Source: Desulfosarcina sp. OttesenSCG-928-A07 (lineage in GTDB: Bacteria; Desulfobacterota; Desulfobacteria; Desulfobacterales; Desulfosarcinaceae). From it: a stretch of 39,354 nt of DNA. The DNA lies in assembly GCA_030267325.1 (NCBI GenBank), contig JAJDJS010000023.1:1-39354 (forward strand), given 5' to 3'. The notes under the pieces are model-generated. The model saw nothing but the letters and a program-made list of their open reading frames with translations, had not been told where the DNA came from and made no database searches. This document shows, piece after piece, positions 16,383-24,999 of the stretch (within the stretch, counting starts at the first letter, position 1; the number at the start of each line of letters is the position of its first letter). The position numbers were made by a program, and so were the translations under genes.

Positions 16383-17268
16383 TCAGGTCGAAAGCAGTTT
16401 GTCAATGTCGCGATGGATCAGTTCCACTTTCCGTCCGGACGCCACCATGGCATCACAGATTTCCTGTGCAATCACAACAGAGCGGTGACGTCCACCGGTA
16501 CATCCGACGGCAAGGGTCAGGTAGGCTTTCCCTTCTTGTTCGTACTGGGGCATTAAAATATTTAAAAGGTCCATATATCTTGTCAGGAATAGATGCGTCT
16601 GGTCACTATTTAAGACAAAATCTCGTATTTTTTCGGATTTTCCGGTGAGCGGGCGCAGCTCTTCAATAAAATACGGATTTTGGAGAAAGCGTACATCAAT
16701 AACAATATCTGCATACAGGGGCAGGCCGAATTTAAAACCAAAGGAAACCAGTTGAATGCGCATGGGACGATGGGGGCCGCCCATACTGTAAGCCATTTTG
16801 CGGACCATCATTTTTAGTTCGTGTACATTCAGAGAAGAGGTGTCGATGATGGTGTCAGCTTTTTCCCGAAGCGGCAGCAGCACCTTCAGCTCTTCACCAA
16901 TGGCTTTCCGGATATCCCGATTGCCTGCAAAGGGGTGTTTTCGCCGGGTCTGGCTGTACCGCCGGATCAGTGTCTTTTCATCGGCCTCAAGAAACAGAAT
17001 GCAGACAACCGCGCCGCTTTTTCTCAGATCACGCAAAATGGGTTTATAATCACAGACAAATCCCGTCTCCCTGGCATCCATGCTGAAGGCAAACCCGATT
17101 CCCGTTTCGTCCTGTTGGTTCATGGGAAGGGCAAAAAAGGCGGGCAGCAGGGAAACCGGCATGTTGTCCACACAGTAATACCCTTCATCCTCAAAAAACA
17201 GACAAGGCGGTTTTTTTTCCTGCTCCAGAAAGACCGGTGATAACGACAATGGGAACCTCTTTCACCAT
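16383..17268 (-). CDS. rapZ: RapZ/YvcJ nucleotide-binding protein with a +1 frameshift near its N-terminus
   Basis: An RNase adapter or nucleotide-binding protein that in E. coli controls GlmS synthesis through small RNAs. The main frame (from about 17249) has EDEGYYCVDNMPVSLLP, the DARE motif (SMDARE), RRKHPFA and the C-terminal YADIVIDVRFLQNPYF...GCTGGRHRSV, all typical. The N-terminus is in another frame: ATG 17268 (GGGGAG upstream) reads MVKEVPIVVITGLSGAGKKT then ALSVF and meets TGA at a T6 run (A6 on the plus strand, 17193-17198). Dropping one T restores ...ALSVFEDEGYYCVDN and a 294-aa RapZ. The P-loop also has Lys where Ser is usual (GAGKKT for GAGKST), next to an A8 run. This may be a sequencing indel, a real mutation, or +1 recoding. 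Confidence 0.85.
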
Positions 17269-17307
17269 GGCGGGCTCCCCAGGATCCTGGACAGGTACAG
17301 GGTTATA

Positions 17308-17766
17308 TCAGAAACTCTCATCATTTTCGTGGATAATATCCATGACTGCAGCAGAGGTGGTGACATTCATGAGCATTTGCCGAAAGGTTTCTTTGTTAAG
17401 CATTCGGGAGATGCGGGCCAGCAGCTTGAGGTGAACATCAGTGGCGTTCTCGGGTGTGATCAGCAGAAAAAAAAGATGGGCCGGTCGGTTGTCGATGGAT
17501 TCAAACGGAACACCTTTGCGGCTCAGGCCGAATCCCATGATGGCACGGTCCAGGTTGTTGATTTTGCCGTGGGGAATACCGATGCCGTCTCCGATCCCGG
17601 TGCTTCCGAGCCGTTCCCGTTCCAACAGTACCCGCACGATATCAGCGGACTGGAGCCCTGTCATCCGGGCTGCCGGTTCTGAAAGTTCGGTCAAAACACC
17701 AATTTTATCTGTGGCCGCCAAGTCCACGAGAATCATTTCTTTGTCAAGTACATCCAATATTTTCAT
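17308..17766 (-). CDS. ptsN: PTS IIA-like nitrogen regulatory protein PtsN
   Basis: The EIIA-Ntr fold of the nitrogen-related PTS, 152 aa from ATG 17766. The phospho-His is His66 in GIGIPHGK, preceded by LLERERLGSTGIGDG and followed by a FGLSRKGVPF strand and HLFFLLITPENATDVHLKLLARISRML. These are family hallmarks. The frame extends to 17820, but the extra N-terminus (MGEGWGGEGWVG...) is only translation of the intergenic repeat, so the later ATG is preferred. It lies 39 bp upstream of rapZ and downstream of rpoN and hpf, the classical sigma-54 neighbourhood. It likely modulates K+ and nitrogen or envelope regulation according to PTS phosphorylation (family knowledge). Confidence 0.95.
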   Translation of the reverse strand: MKILDVLDKEMILVDLAATDKIGVLTELSEPAARMTGLQSADIVRVLLERERLGSTGIGDGIGIPHGKINNLDRAIMGFGLSRKGVPFESIDNRPAHLFFLLITPENATDVHLKLLARISRMLNKETFRQMLMNVTTSAAVMDIIHENDESF

Positions 17767-17784
17767 GTGTGATTTTCCAGATAA

Positions 17785-17850
17785 CCCTACCCAGCCTTCC
17801 CCACCCCAGCCCTCTCCCAAAGGGTGGAACGGGAGAAAACTTTTGGCAGG
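17785..17850. repeat. Pyrimidine-rich hairpin repeat upstream of ptsN
   Basis: A C-rich strand (CCTTCCCCACCCCAGCCCTC, about 17795-17814) ends in a hairpin with arms CTCCC (17814-17818) and GGGAG (17831-17835). When translated, the sequence yields the low-complexity GEGWGG pattern often seen in intergenic repeats. It is similar in character to the repeats at 290-380. The remainder of the hpf-ptsN gap (17851-18031) shows nothing I recognise. Confidence 0.4.
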
Positions 17851-18031
17851 GGATGACCTTTATACTGCGCACCGCCAATAAGTTGCTGTTTTCAGCTGTT
17901 GAAAAGTAGGGGCGTGATTCATCGCGCCCTGTCGTAAAAAATAAATTTAATGACGTTTCTGAGTATATCTTGAAAATTCGGCCGCGTGGGCATGGAACGG
18001 GTTTTAAAGAGAACCCGGATCTCAAATCAGA

Positions 18032-18562
18032 TCAGGACAGGGGTTCGATCAACCCGTAATTCCCATTTTTCCGGCGGTAAAGCACATTGACAGCATTGGT
18101 CCTGGAATTGGTGAACACCAGAAATTGATCGGTGATGAGATCCATCTGCAGGACCGCCTCGTCCACATCCATGGGTTTGTATTCAATGGCGTGGGCCTGA
18201 ACCCGTGAGGACTCTTCGGACGCGGCTTCGGGCGAACCCTCATCCGGAAGCGCATCGAATTTTCCCCGCTCGCGCTGAAAACGATTCTTCTGTTTGCTTT
18301 TTTTGATTTGCGCATCCAGTTTGTCGACAATCATGTCAATGGCTGCATACATCTCTTCGGTTTCTTCCTTGCCATGGATGGCAAGCCGGTCGCCGGTGAT
18401 GCTGATTTCTGCAATGTGACGAAATTTTTCGATGGATAACACCACACTTGCCTCAACCGGTCCGCTGAAATACTTTTCAAGCCGGCCCATTTTGTCATGA
18501 ACATAATCGCGGAGCGCATCTGAGGATTCAAGGTTTTTGAAACGGACAGCGGTATTGATCAT
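18032..18562 (-). CDS. hpf: Ribosome hibernation-promoting factor, long form
   Basis: 176 aa: a long HPF with an N-terminal S30AE/YfiA domain (VRFKNLESSDALRDYVHDKMGRLEKYF ... MYAAIDMIVDKLDAQIKKSKQK) and a C-terminal dimerisation domain (EYKPMDVDEAVLQMDLITDQFLVFTNSRT...LYRRKNGNYGLIEP), joined by an acidic Glu/Ser linker. Long HPF pairs two 70S ribosomes into inactive 100S dimers in resting cells. It lies 28 bp after rpoN, the usual position, so it is likely cotranscribed and perhaps tied to nutrient status through the PTS genes. Confidence 0.96.
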   Translation of the reverse strand: MINTAVRFKNLESSDALRDYVHDKMGRLEKYFSGPVEASVVLSIEKFRHIAEISITGDRLAIHGKEETEEMYAAIDMIVDKLDAQIKKSKQKNRFQRERGKFDALPDEGSPEAASEESSRVQAHAIEYKPMDVDEAVLQMDLITDQFLVFTNSRTNAVNVLYRRKNGNYGLIEPLS

Positions 18563-18590
18563 GTGATAGTCCTCATCTAAGGAGATGGCG

Positions 18591-20027
18591 TCAAAACTGT
18601 TTCCGTTTGCTGGAAGATAAAATACCCATCATTTCTCTGTATTTGCTGATGGTTCGCCGGGCGATGTCAATATTTTCATCCTGCAACATGTCCACAATCT
18701 GTTGGTCGCTGTATGGATTTTGAGGATTTTCCGACTCAACGATCTTTTTTATTTTTGCCTGTACACTGATCGAGGCAATATTGCCACCCTGCATTCGTTT
18801 GATGGCGCTGTTAAAGAAATATTTGAGTTCAAAAATGCCTTGGGGGGTATGGGCGTATTTGTTGCTGGTAACGCGGCTGATGGTGGATTCATGCATGCCG
18901 ATATCATCGGCCACATCCCGGAGAACCATGGGTTTAAGATAGCCCACACCCTTTTCGAAAAAATCGCGCTGGAACTTTAAGATGCTTTCCATAACCCGGT
19001 AGATGGTTTTCTGCCGTTGGTGAATGCTGCGGATCAGCCAGGTGGCGGATCTCCGTTTATCCCGGATATAGTCCTTGGTGGTGGCATTGACCCCACTTCC
19101 CCGGGCAATGGTTTTATTGTAAAAAGAATTGAGCCGAAGTCTCGGGATACCGTCATCGTTGAGAACGATGTCAAAACCGTTTTCGCTTTTGTACACGTAA
19201 ACATCCGGAATAATGTAATGGGGCGCCTCTTCATTGAACTCGCGGCCGGGTTTGGGTTCAAGGGTCCGGATGACATTAACGGCTGCCACCACATGTTTCA
19301 ATTTGGCCTTCAGGGCCTTGCAGATGGCCTTGAAGTTTTTAGTCTCAAGATTTTTCAGGTGATGGGAGATGATTTCCATCACCAGGGGGTCGTCAATGCC
19401 CAGAAGTCGGGTCTGGATCAGCAGGCATTCCCGTAAATCCCTGGCGCAAACACCTGCCGGATCAAAGGATTGCAAGGTCTCCAGAACATCTTCCACCATA
19501 TCGACGGATTCGCCGCTTAATTCTGCCAGTTCCTCGACAGAGACCTTAAGGTATCCATCGGCATTGAGATTGCCGATGATGAGACTTCCCACCCGTTTTT
19601 CCAGATCGGTGGGAGAAATCAGGGAAAGCTGCCGGAGCAGGTGATCACTCAAGGATTCCCGGGAAGAGATAAAGGCTTCATACTGGTGTGCTTCCTGGGA
19701 TTCGGACTCAAAGGCAATTTTTCCCGGGGTATTGTACTCTTCCAGATAGTTGCTCCAATCAATGTCATCATTGATTTTTTCCTCAATAATGACTTCCTTT
19801 GTATCTTCGGCCGCGGGTTCAGGCGTCATTTCCGCCTCTTCACCGTCCCTGGCGGTGTCGGCGGTTTCCTGGACTTCCTCCAGCGTGGGGTTGTCTTCCA
19901 GTTCCTGCCGGATGGCATCCACCAGCTCAAGCCTGGACAGCTGCAGCAGCTTGATGGCCATTTGAAGCTGCGGCGTCATGATAAGCTGCTGTGTCAGTTT
20001 GAGGTGTTGTCTGAGTTCAATTGCCAT
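18591..20027 (-). CDS. rpoN: RNA polymerase sigma-54 factor
   Basis: 478 aa. Region I (activator-interacting) begins MAIELRQHLKLTQQLIMTPQLQMAIKLLQL and is Gln/Leu-rich as expected. An acidic region II follows (~50-110), then the core-binding domain, a helix-turn-helix (LRDVADDIGMHESTISRVTSNKY) and, near the C-terminus, the RpoN box ARRTISKYREMMGI that reads the -24 element. All parts are present. It follows lptB by 2 bp. It directs transcription of nitrogen, motility and other activator-dependent genes; no bacterial enhancer-binding protein is in the window. Confidence 0.98.
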   Translation of the reverse strand: MAIELRQHLKLTQQLIMTPQLQMAIKLLQLSRLELVDAIRQELEDNPTLEEVQETADTARDGEEAEMTPEPAAEDTKEVIIEEKINDDIDWSNYLEEYNTPGKIAFESESQEAHQYEAFISSRESLSDHLLRQLSLISPTDLEKRVGSLIIGNLNADGYLKVSVEELAELSGESVDMVEDVLETLQSFDPAGVCARDLRECLLIQTRLLGIDDPLVMEIISHHLKNLETKNFKAICKALKAKLKHVVAAVNVIRTLEPKPGREFNEEAPHYIIPDVYVYKSENGFDIVLNDDGIPRLRLNSFYNKTIARGSGVNATTKDYIRDKRRSATWLIRSIHQRQKTIYRVMESILKFQRDFFEKGVGYLKPMVLRDVADDIGMHESTISRVTSNKYAHTPQGIFELKYFFNSAIKRMQGGNIASISVQAKIKKIVESENPQNPYSDQQIVDMLQDENIDIARRTISKYREMMGILSSSKRKQF

Positions 20028-20029
20028 TT

Positions 20030-20752
20030 TCAGAGCCTGAATTCGTCTCCCAGGTAAATCCGCCGGGCAAGGGCACTTGAGGCGATTTCTTCTGGTGTAC
20101 CGGTCTCAATCACTTTGCCGTCGCTCAGAATATAGGCCGCGTCACATACACCCAGTGTTTCCCGGACATTGTGATCAGAAATCAGAATGCCGATGTTTCG
20201 GTCTTTTAAATGAGCGATAATTTTTTTAATGTCGATGACAGCCAGCGGATCAATACCGGCAAAGGGTTCATCCAGCAACATGAACGCAGGGTTTGTGGCC
20301 AGTGCCCGGGCAATTTCCAGCCGTCTGCGTTCTCCGCCGGAAAGCACGGCCGCAGGGGAATCCGCCACATGGGAAATTCCCAGTTCCGCCATCAAGGCAT
20401 CGGTCCTGTCATTGCGTTGCCGCCTGGAAAGGGAAAGGGTTTCCAGAATGATCAGAATATTCTCACGGGCAGTCAATTTTCTGAAGACAGACGATTCCTG
20501 GGGAAGGTATCCGACGCCTTTTCTGGCGCGGAGATACATGGGATCGTCAGTGATATCCACCTGGTCGAGGGTGACGGTTCCGGAATCAGGCCGCACAAGC
20601 CCCACGGTCATGTAAAAGGTGGTGGTTTTTCCTGCGCCGTTAGGGCCCAGAAGGCCGATGACCCGGCCGCTTTCCACGCTGAGGCTGACCTGGTTCACCA
20701 CCTTTCGGCCACGATACACCTTGACCAAATCACGGACCGATAATGTGGCCAT
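20030..20752 (-). CDS. lptB: LPS export ABC transporter ATPase LptB
   Basis: 240 aa. Drives lipopolysaccharide extraction from the inner membrane as part of LptB2FGC. Walker A GPNGAGKTTTFYMTVGLV, Q-loop YLPQESSVFRKLT, signature LSGGERRRLEIARAL, Walker B FMLLDEPFAGIDP and the H-loop ISDHNVRETL are complete and typical of LptB. It sits between lptA (67 bp) and rpoN (2 bp). lptF and lptG are not in the window. Confidence 0.97.
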   Translation of the reverse strand: MATLSVRDLVKVYRGRKVVNQVSLSVESGRVIGLLGPNGAGKTTTFYMTVGLVRPDSGTVTLDQVDITDDPMYLRARKGVGYLPQESSVFRKLTARENILIILETLSLSRRQRNDRTDALMAELGISHVADSPAAVLSGGERRRLEIARALATNPAFMLLDEPFAGIDPLAVIDIKKIIAHLKDRNIGILISDHNVRETLGVCDAAYILSDGKVIETGTPEEIASSALARRIYLGDEFRL

Positions 20753-20819
20753 TCAGAATCTCGCAAAAACAGGATCATGAACCGGAACGCCCTTGGGGGC
20801 GGGTTGATGTACGCTGGGG

Positions 20820-21401
20820 TTAATCACTTCCGGATTCCTTTCCCTGATCCTTTGAATCTTGCGGAAGCAGCAAAGCCCTCACCGGACTTCCGGTTTTTCC
20901 TTGAACAGTAAATCGACCGTCACGCCGATAGAACGTGATGGTATCTCCGCTGATGGTATTGTTGTCACTGGTGACGGTTGCGTTTGGACCCGTCAGGGTC
21001 AATACCTCTGTTTCTGTTATATATAATGCCTCTTGCGCAACAGCAACCCTATTGTCAAATTTAATGTTCACGTTTCCTGTGGCCAACAGCTTTGTGATGG
21101 ATTGGTCCGGTGCGTTTTTCTTTCCACCAGCGCCCTTGGCAAAGAAAATTTTGAGCCGGTTTGCCGTAATGCGGGTTTTGCCCTGGACAACAACGACATT
21201 TCCGATAAATTCCGCCTGGTTTTTTTCCGTATCGGAAATGAGCTGTTGGGATGTGATATGAATCTGTTCTTCGGCCTGCAGGGAGGATGGCCGGGACATA
21301 AGGGTGACCCAAAGAAACAGAAAAACTGCCAGAATTTTTACACCACACGGAATACACTTAAAAAAAGATAAAAAATGGTTTTTAAAACTTAAATCCGTCA
21401 T
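20820..21401 (-). CDS. lptA: LPS periplasmic bridge protein LptA (OstA-like)
   Basis: 193 aa with a signal/anchor helix at about 20-40, then an OstA/LptA beta-jellyroll. The family pattern is visible: HITSQQLISDTEKNQAEFIGNVVVVQGKTRITANRLKIFF (a 'D....A.F.GNV.V.QG...I.AD.L.v.y' repeat) and VTSDNNTISGDTITFYRRDGRFTVQG. LptA subunits form the periplasmic bridge carrying LPS to LptDE. A lysine/glycine insertion (AKGAGGKKNAPDQS) interrupts the first repeat. The start overlaps lptC by 20 nt; a later Met near residue 35 would remove the signal peptide, so the long start is kept. Confidence 0.9.
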   Translation of the reverse strand: MTDLSFKNHFLSFFKCIPCGVKILAVFLFLWVTLMSRPSSLQAEEQIHITSQQLISDTEKNQAEFIGNVVVVQGKTRITANRLKIFFAKGAGGKKNAPDQSITKLLATGNVNIKFDNRVAVAQEALYITETEVLTLTGPNATVTSDNNTISGDTITFYRRDGRFTVQGKTGSPVRALLLPQDSKDQGKESGSD

Positions 21402-21951
21402 GGATGGTGCCCTCTACATGCCCCTCAAAGCAGGCAACGCGGGTATTGAGGTTTGCGGTCATCTGGTCCGCACGAAGCTTCATGTTCGTTCCGGTCAGGG
21501 TGATTTGCGTGTGGGTCCGGATTTCCCGCTCTGTTGGATCATAGTCCAGAAATTCGGTATTCAATGCATATTCATCGGTTTTGGCAATAATCTGGCCGGA
21601 AAGCGTGATCCGGTTGGAATCCGTATAAATGATGCCTTGGTCTGCGGTTAGGTGTACGGTGTCGCCTGTTTCCATAAAAATTTCCACATCCGGATGATCC
21701 AGCTGCACCTGTTTCAGGTGGTCCTGCAGGGTGGCGGATCGGGCTTCCAGGTACCAGTCCCGGACCCCGTTCCGGGTGGCGGTTTGCCGGATTTTGTCCA
21801 AATGCATTTCCGCCTGCTTCTCCACCAGGTCCAGCATACGCTCCGGGTCCTGGGTGATTTGGCGGTAACTGATGAAAAGAGCTGCCACAGCAATAATCAC
21901 CACCACCCCTGTGATGATCAATAAGCGTTGGAGAATATGCCGGGATTTCAT
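21382..21951 (-). CDS. lptC: LPS export inner-membrane protein LptC
   Basis: 189 aa: one N-terminal membrane helix (about 8-28), a linker helix, then an LptC jellyroll (GDTVHLTADQGIIYTDSNRITLSGQI, YALNTEFLDYDPTEREIRTHTQITLTGTNMKLRADQMTANLNT). Such 'l.t..l.yd...r.i.T...v.l.G....g..m.....' strands are typical. It passes LPS from LptB2FG to LptA. It overlaps kdsC by four bases (ATGA) and lptA by 20 nt, marking a tight operon. Confidence 0.93.
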   Translation of the reverse strand: MKSRHILQRLLIITGVVVIIAVAALFISYRQITQDPERMLDLVEKQAEMHLDKIRQTATRNGVRDWYLEARSATLQDHLKQVQLDHPDVEIFMETGDTVHLTADQGIIYTDSNRITLSGQIIAKTDEYALNTEFLDYDPTEREIRTHTQITLTGTNMKLRADQMTANLNTRVACFEGHVEGTIHDGFKF

Positions 21952-22469
21952 GAAAATCTTTTTTCCAGAAGGGTTTGCCAGTCTCCCCGGGCAGCGAGAA
22001 GACGTTCGGCAATTTCACGAACAGCACCTTTTCCGCCCATGGATTGGGTGATCCAGGAAGCCGCGCTTCGGACCGCTTCATGGGAATCGGCCACGGCAAT
22101 GGGAACCCCCACCCGGCGAAGAATCGGCAGATCCGGCAGATCATCCCCCACAAAGGCGGTGTGTTCGGCAGGGATACCGGTTTCGGAAAGAATTTCCATA
22201 AGGGCCGCCGCCTTGTCGGAAATACCATCTTTTAATAAATCAATGCCCAGATTTCTGCATCGGTGAACCAGTGCCTTGGAACGACGGCCGGTAATAATAC
22301 CCACGGTAATACCGGCATCTATGAGCAGGCGAATTCCCAGCCCATCACGGACATGGAAAATTTTGATCTCTCTGCCGTCATCATCGTAGATAATCTGGCC
22401 GGTGGTCAAAACGCCGTCCACATCCATGAGCAGGAGTTGAATTTTTTTGAGCAGGGAATTGTCCATCAT
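21948..22469 (-). CDS. kdsC: 3-deoxy-D-manno-octulosonate 8-phosphate phosphatase (KdsC)
   Basis: A ~173-aa HAD phosphatase without a cap domain. It removes phosphate from Kdo-8-P, the step after KdsA. Motif I is LLLMDVDGVLTTG, motif II IITGRRS, the Lys region LLKDGISDKAAAL and motif III FVGDDLPDLPIL, followed by AVADSHEAV; GDDxxDL is typical of KdsC. The start is uncertain: ATG 22469 is chosen, but a TTG at 22484 overlapping the kdsA stop (TTGA) is possible. It overlaps lptC at the 3' end. Confidence 0.95.
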   Translation of the reverse strand: MMDNSLLKKIQLLLMDVDGVLTTGQIIYDDDGREIKIFHVRDGLGIRLLIDAGITVGIITGRRSKALVHRCRNLGIDLLKDGISDKAAALMEILSETGIPAEHTAFVGDDLPDLPILRRVGVPIAVADSHEAVRSAASWITQSMGGKGAVREIAERLLAARGDWQTLLEKRFS

Positions 22470-22480
22470 GGGCAGTTTTC

Positions 22481-23266
22481 TCAAGACACCAGGGCAGCCC
22501 TGATGGCAATGAGCTGTTTGAGGAGCAGGGGAATGTCATCCAGAAAAAGGGAGTTGGGGCCGTCACACAAGGCCTTGTCCGGATCCTTGTGGACTTCCAG
22601 GAAAATTCCGTCCGCACCGGCTGCAACAGCGGCCCGTGCCAGAATCGGGGCCATGTCCCGTTGTCCGCCGGATGCGGTACCTGCGCCGCCGGGAAGCTGG
22701 ACGCTGTGGGTGGCATCAAAAATAACCGGACAATGGGTCTGTTCCTGCATGATCCGGATGCTCCGGAAATCCACCACCAGATTGTTGTAGCCAAACATCA
22801 CACCCCGTTCGGTGATCATGGGCTGAACATCAGATACAGAACGGATTTTGTCGATGACATTTACCATGTCCCAAGGGGCAAGAAACTGGCCTTTTTTGAC
22901 GTTGACCGGTCTTCGGGTTTTTGCGGCAGCCAGAAGAAGATCGGTCTGGCGGCACAAAAACGCGGGGATCTGGATCACATCCAGGATTTCGGCCGCAGGT
23001 CCAATTTCGTCAATCGTGTGAACATCCGACAAAATCGGAACCCCAAGGGTTTTTTTTACCTTTTCCAGGATGCTCAGACCCTTTGTCAGCCCAGGGCCGC
23101 GAAACCCGGTGATAGATGTCCGGTTGGCCTTGTCATAGGAGGCCTTGAAGGTGAAGGAAACGCCCAAATCATCGGTCATCGCCTTGAGAGAAGCAGCAAT
23201 TTCAAGGGTTGTGACTTCATCTTCGATCACACAGGGACCGCTGACCAGTAAAAAAGGGGATTTCAT
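22481..23266 (-). CDS. kdsA: 3-deoxy-8-phosphooctulonate synthase (KdsA)
   Basis: 261 aa. Condenses phosphoenolpyruvate with arabinose-5-phosphate to give Kdo-8-phosphate for the LPS inner core. Visible are SGPCVIEDE, KASYDKANRTS, FRGPG, LSDVHTIDEIG, DVIQIPAFLCRQTDLL, KKGQFLAPWDM, FDATHSVQLPGG and DGIFLEVHKDPDKALCDG. The Cys in SGPCVIE (residue 12) is the metal ligand of the metal-dependent KdsA class; E. coli's metal-free enzyme has Asn there. It is the first gene of the long minus-strand series, with a promoter-like site upstream. Confidence 0.97.
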   Translation of the reverse strand: MKSPFLLVSGPCVIEDEVTTLEIAASLKAMTDDLGVSFTFKASYDKANRTSITGFRGPGLTKGLSILEKVKKTLGVPILSDVHTIDEIGPAAEILDVIQIPAFLCRQTDLLLAAAKTRRPVNVKKGQFLAPWDMVNVIDKIRSVSDVQPMITERGVMFGYNNLVVDFRSIRIMQEQTHCPVIFDATHSVQLPGGAGTASGGQRDMAPILARAAVAAGADGIFLEVHKDPDKALCDGPNSLFLDDIPLLLKQLIAIRAALVS

Positions 23267-23349
23267 TAAATTGCCGCTTTCGGGTGTTACTTTATCAGAT
23301 GTTTGTTTTTTGAACGCATTGTTCCTGCTTGGTGGAAAAGATATTTTCT

Positions 23350-23378
23350 TATGTATCCTCGGGTGGTTAAAAAGTCAA
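23350..23378 (-). promoter_or_regulatory. Sigma-70-like promoter candidate upstream of kdsA
   Basis: On the minus strand, TTGACT (23378-23373) is followed after exactly 17 bp by TACATA (23355-23350), about 85 bp before the kdsA ATG. The -35 is 5/6 to consensus and the -10 is weaker. It is well placed to drive kdsA and the genes downstream. The rest of 23267-23554 shows no gene; an AAAGGA site (just before 23555) serves the divergent M23 gene. Confidence 0.45.
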
Positions 23379-23554
23379 GGGAACGGAAACCCGGTATGGG
23401 TTCCACGCGTAAACTATGACTTGATCGCACCACAGTTAACTGATATCATAACCCTCTTGACGTCGCGTCTTTCGGAAAACACCCGATGCATCGCATCCGC
23501 CGCTTTCTGGCAACCGGCCGTCCGTGCACCTCATTCTACTGAAAGGAAAAGACG

Positions 23555-24952
23555 ATGTTTGGCCGTAGAAGGTCGCTTTCCGGCAGAAAGGAACGCTCTG
23601 TAAAACCGATTCTGCTGTTTTTCGTGATTCTGGTGATTGCCGTTCCGCTGATCTGGCTGTTTTTTGTGCGCATGGAGGGTACTGCCCCAATTGTGGAATT
23701 TGAGTCAGAGCCTTTCTTTATTGGCTCGTCTTCCACGGATCTGACCGTCACCATCAAGGACTCCCGAAGCGGAATCCGCAAGGTGTGGATGGGGATTATT
23801 GCAGGAGACCGGGAAGTGGAAGTGCTGCAGCAAAATTTTCCGTCCGGTGGTTTTTTTGTGGGTGGAAAGGAAAAGTCCGTCCGTGTAACCGCCCAGATTT
23901 CTCCCGAAGAACTGGGGCTTGCGGATGGAAAGGCAGTCCTCAAGATTGAGGCCCGTGATTATTCCCTGCGCCACTGGGGAAAAGGAAACCCCGGAAGCCT
24001 TGAAAAAGAAATTGAAATCGACACCACTCCGCCGTCCATCCGAATGGTCAGCCGGGCGCATAATATCGCCCAGGGCGGCGCAGGGCTGGTTATTTATCGT
24101 CTTGCCGAAACATGCCCCAAAAGCGGGGTCATGGTGGGGGAGGAATTTTATCCGGGATATGGCGGTTATTTTTCTGATCCCACGATTCATCTGGCGTTTT
24201 TTGCCATGGACTACCGGGCAGATAAAACAACACGCATCACCATCACAGCACAGGATGCGGCCGGAAATCAATCTTCGGCGACCATAGCAGCGCATATCCT
24301 GCCAAAAACATTCAGAAAAGATTCCATTAACCTGTCGGATTCCTTTCTCAGCCACAAAATGCCCGATTTTGAGCGATTTTTTCCCGAGCTGGCCAAGGGC
24401 GAACCCCTGGAGCTGTTTCTGGCGGTAAATCAGGAACTGCGAGATAAAGATGATGCGGCCGTTGCGGCCATCACGACCCAAACCGAAAAAAACATCCTGT
24501 GGGAAGGACCTTTTCTAAGGCTTCCCGGTTCTGCGGATCGTGCCCAGTTTGCCGATTCCCGGACGTATTATTACGGCGGTAAAATCGTTGATCACCAGCA
24601 TCACATGGGTATTGACCTGGCTTCCACGACTCACGCCCAGATTCCGGCTGCCAACCATGGAAAAGTGGTATTTGCCGGTGACCAGGGAATTTACGGCAAT
24701 ACGGTCATCATTGATCATGGATTTGGTCTGATGAGCCTTTATTCCCATATGAGCCATATTGAGGTGGCTGTGGGTGACAGTGTTCAAAAAGGCCACATTA
24801 TCGGAAGAACCGGAGCCACCGGAATGGCGGGAGGCGACCATCTTCATTACACCACACTGGTTCACCACACCTTTACCAATCCCATTGAGTGGTGGGATCC
24901 GGCATGGATCAAAAACAACATTACGTCCAAAATTGAGGAGGTGGGTCCGTAA
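23555..24952 (+). CDS. M23-family peptidoglycan metallopeptidase, membrane-anchored
   Basis: 465 aa. A short cytoplasmic Arg/Lys-rich head is followed by one membrane helix (about 18-37). A long beta-rich periplasmic region contains Ig-like elements (VTIKDSRSGIRKVWM, ITITAQDAAGNQS). The C-terminal LytM domain (~345-445) carries the zinc motifs HHMGIDLAS (HxxxD) and HLHYTT (HxH), plus VIIDHGFGLMSLYSHM. All zinc ligands appear intact, so it is probably an active endopeptidase cutting cross-linking peptides of the cell wall. It is divergent from kdsA. The DUF39 gene follows after about 47 bp. Confidence 0.92.
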   Translation: MFGRRRSLSGRKERSVKPILLFFVILVIAVPLIWLFFVRMEGTAPIVEFESEPFFIGSSSTDLTVTIKDSRSGIRKVWMGIIAGDREVEVLQQNFPSGGFFVGGKEKSVRVTAQISPEELGLADGKAVLKIEARDYSLRHWGKGNPGSLEKEIEIDTTPPSIRMVSRAHNIAQGGAGLVIYRLAETCPKSGVMVGEEFYPGYGGYFSDPTIHLAFFAMDYRADKTTRITITAQDAAGNQSSATIAAHILPKTFRKDSINLSDSFLSHKMPDFERFFPELAKGEPLELFLAVNQELRDKDDAAVAAITTQTEKNILWEGPFLRLPGSADRAQFADSRTYYYGGKIVDHQHHMGIDLASTTHAQIPAANHGKVVFAGDQGIYGNTVIIDHGFGLMSLYSHMSHIEVAVGDSVQKGHIIGRTGATGMAGGDHLHYTTLVHHTFTNPIEWWDPAWIKNNITSKIEEVGP

Positions 24953-24999
24953 CTTACGGATCAGAGACCTTGTATCAGGATAAGGAGTGGGCACGGCGC

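Noticed and set aside
17190..17268. Selenocysteine TGA in rapZ
   Set aside because: The reading frame changes after the TGA, so readthrough would not restore the protein; only a +1 shift does.
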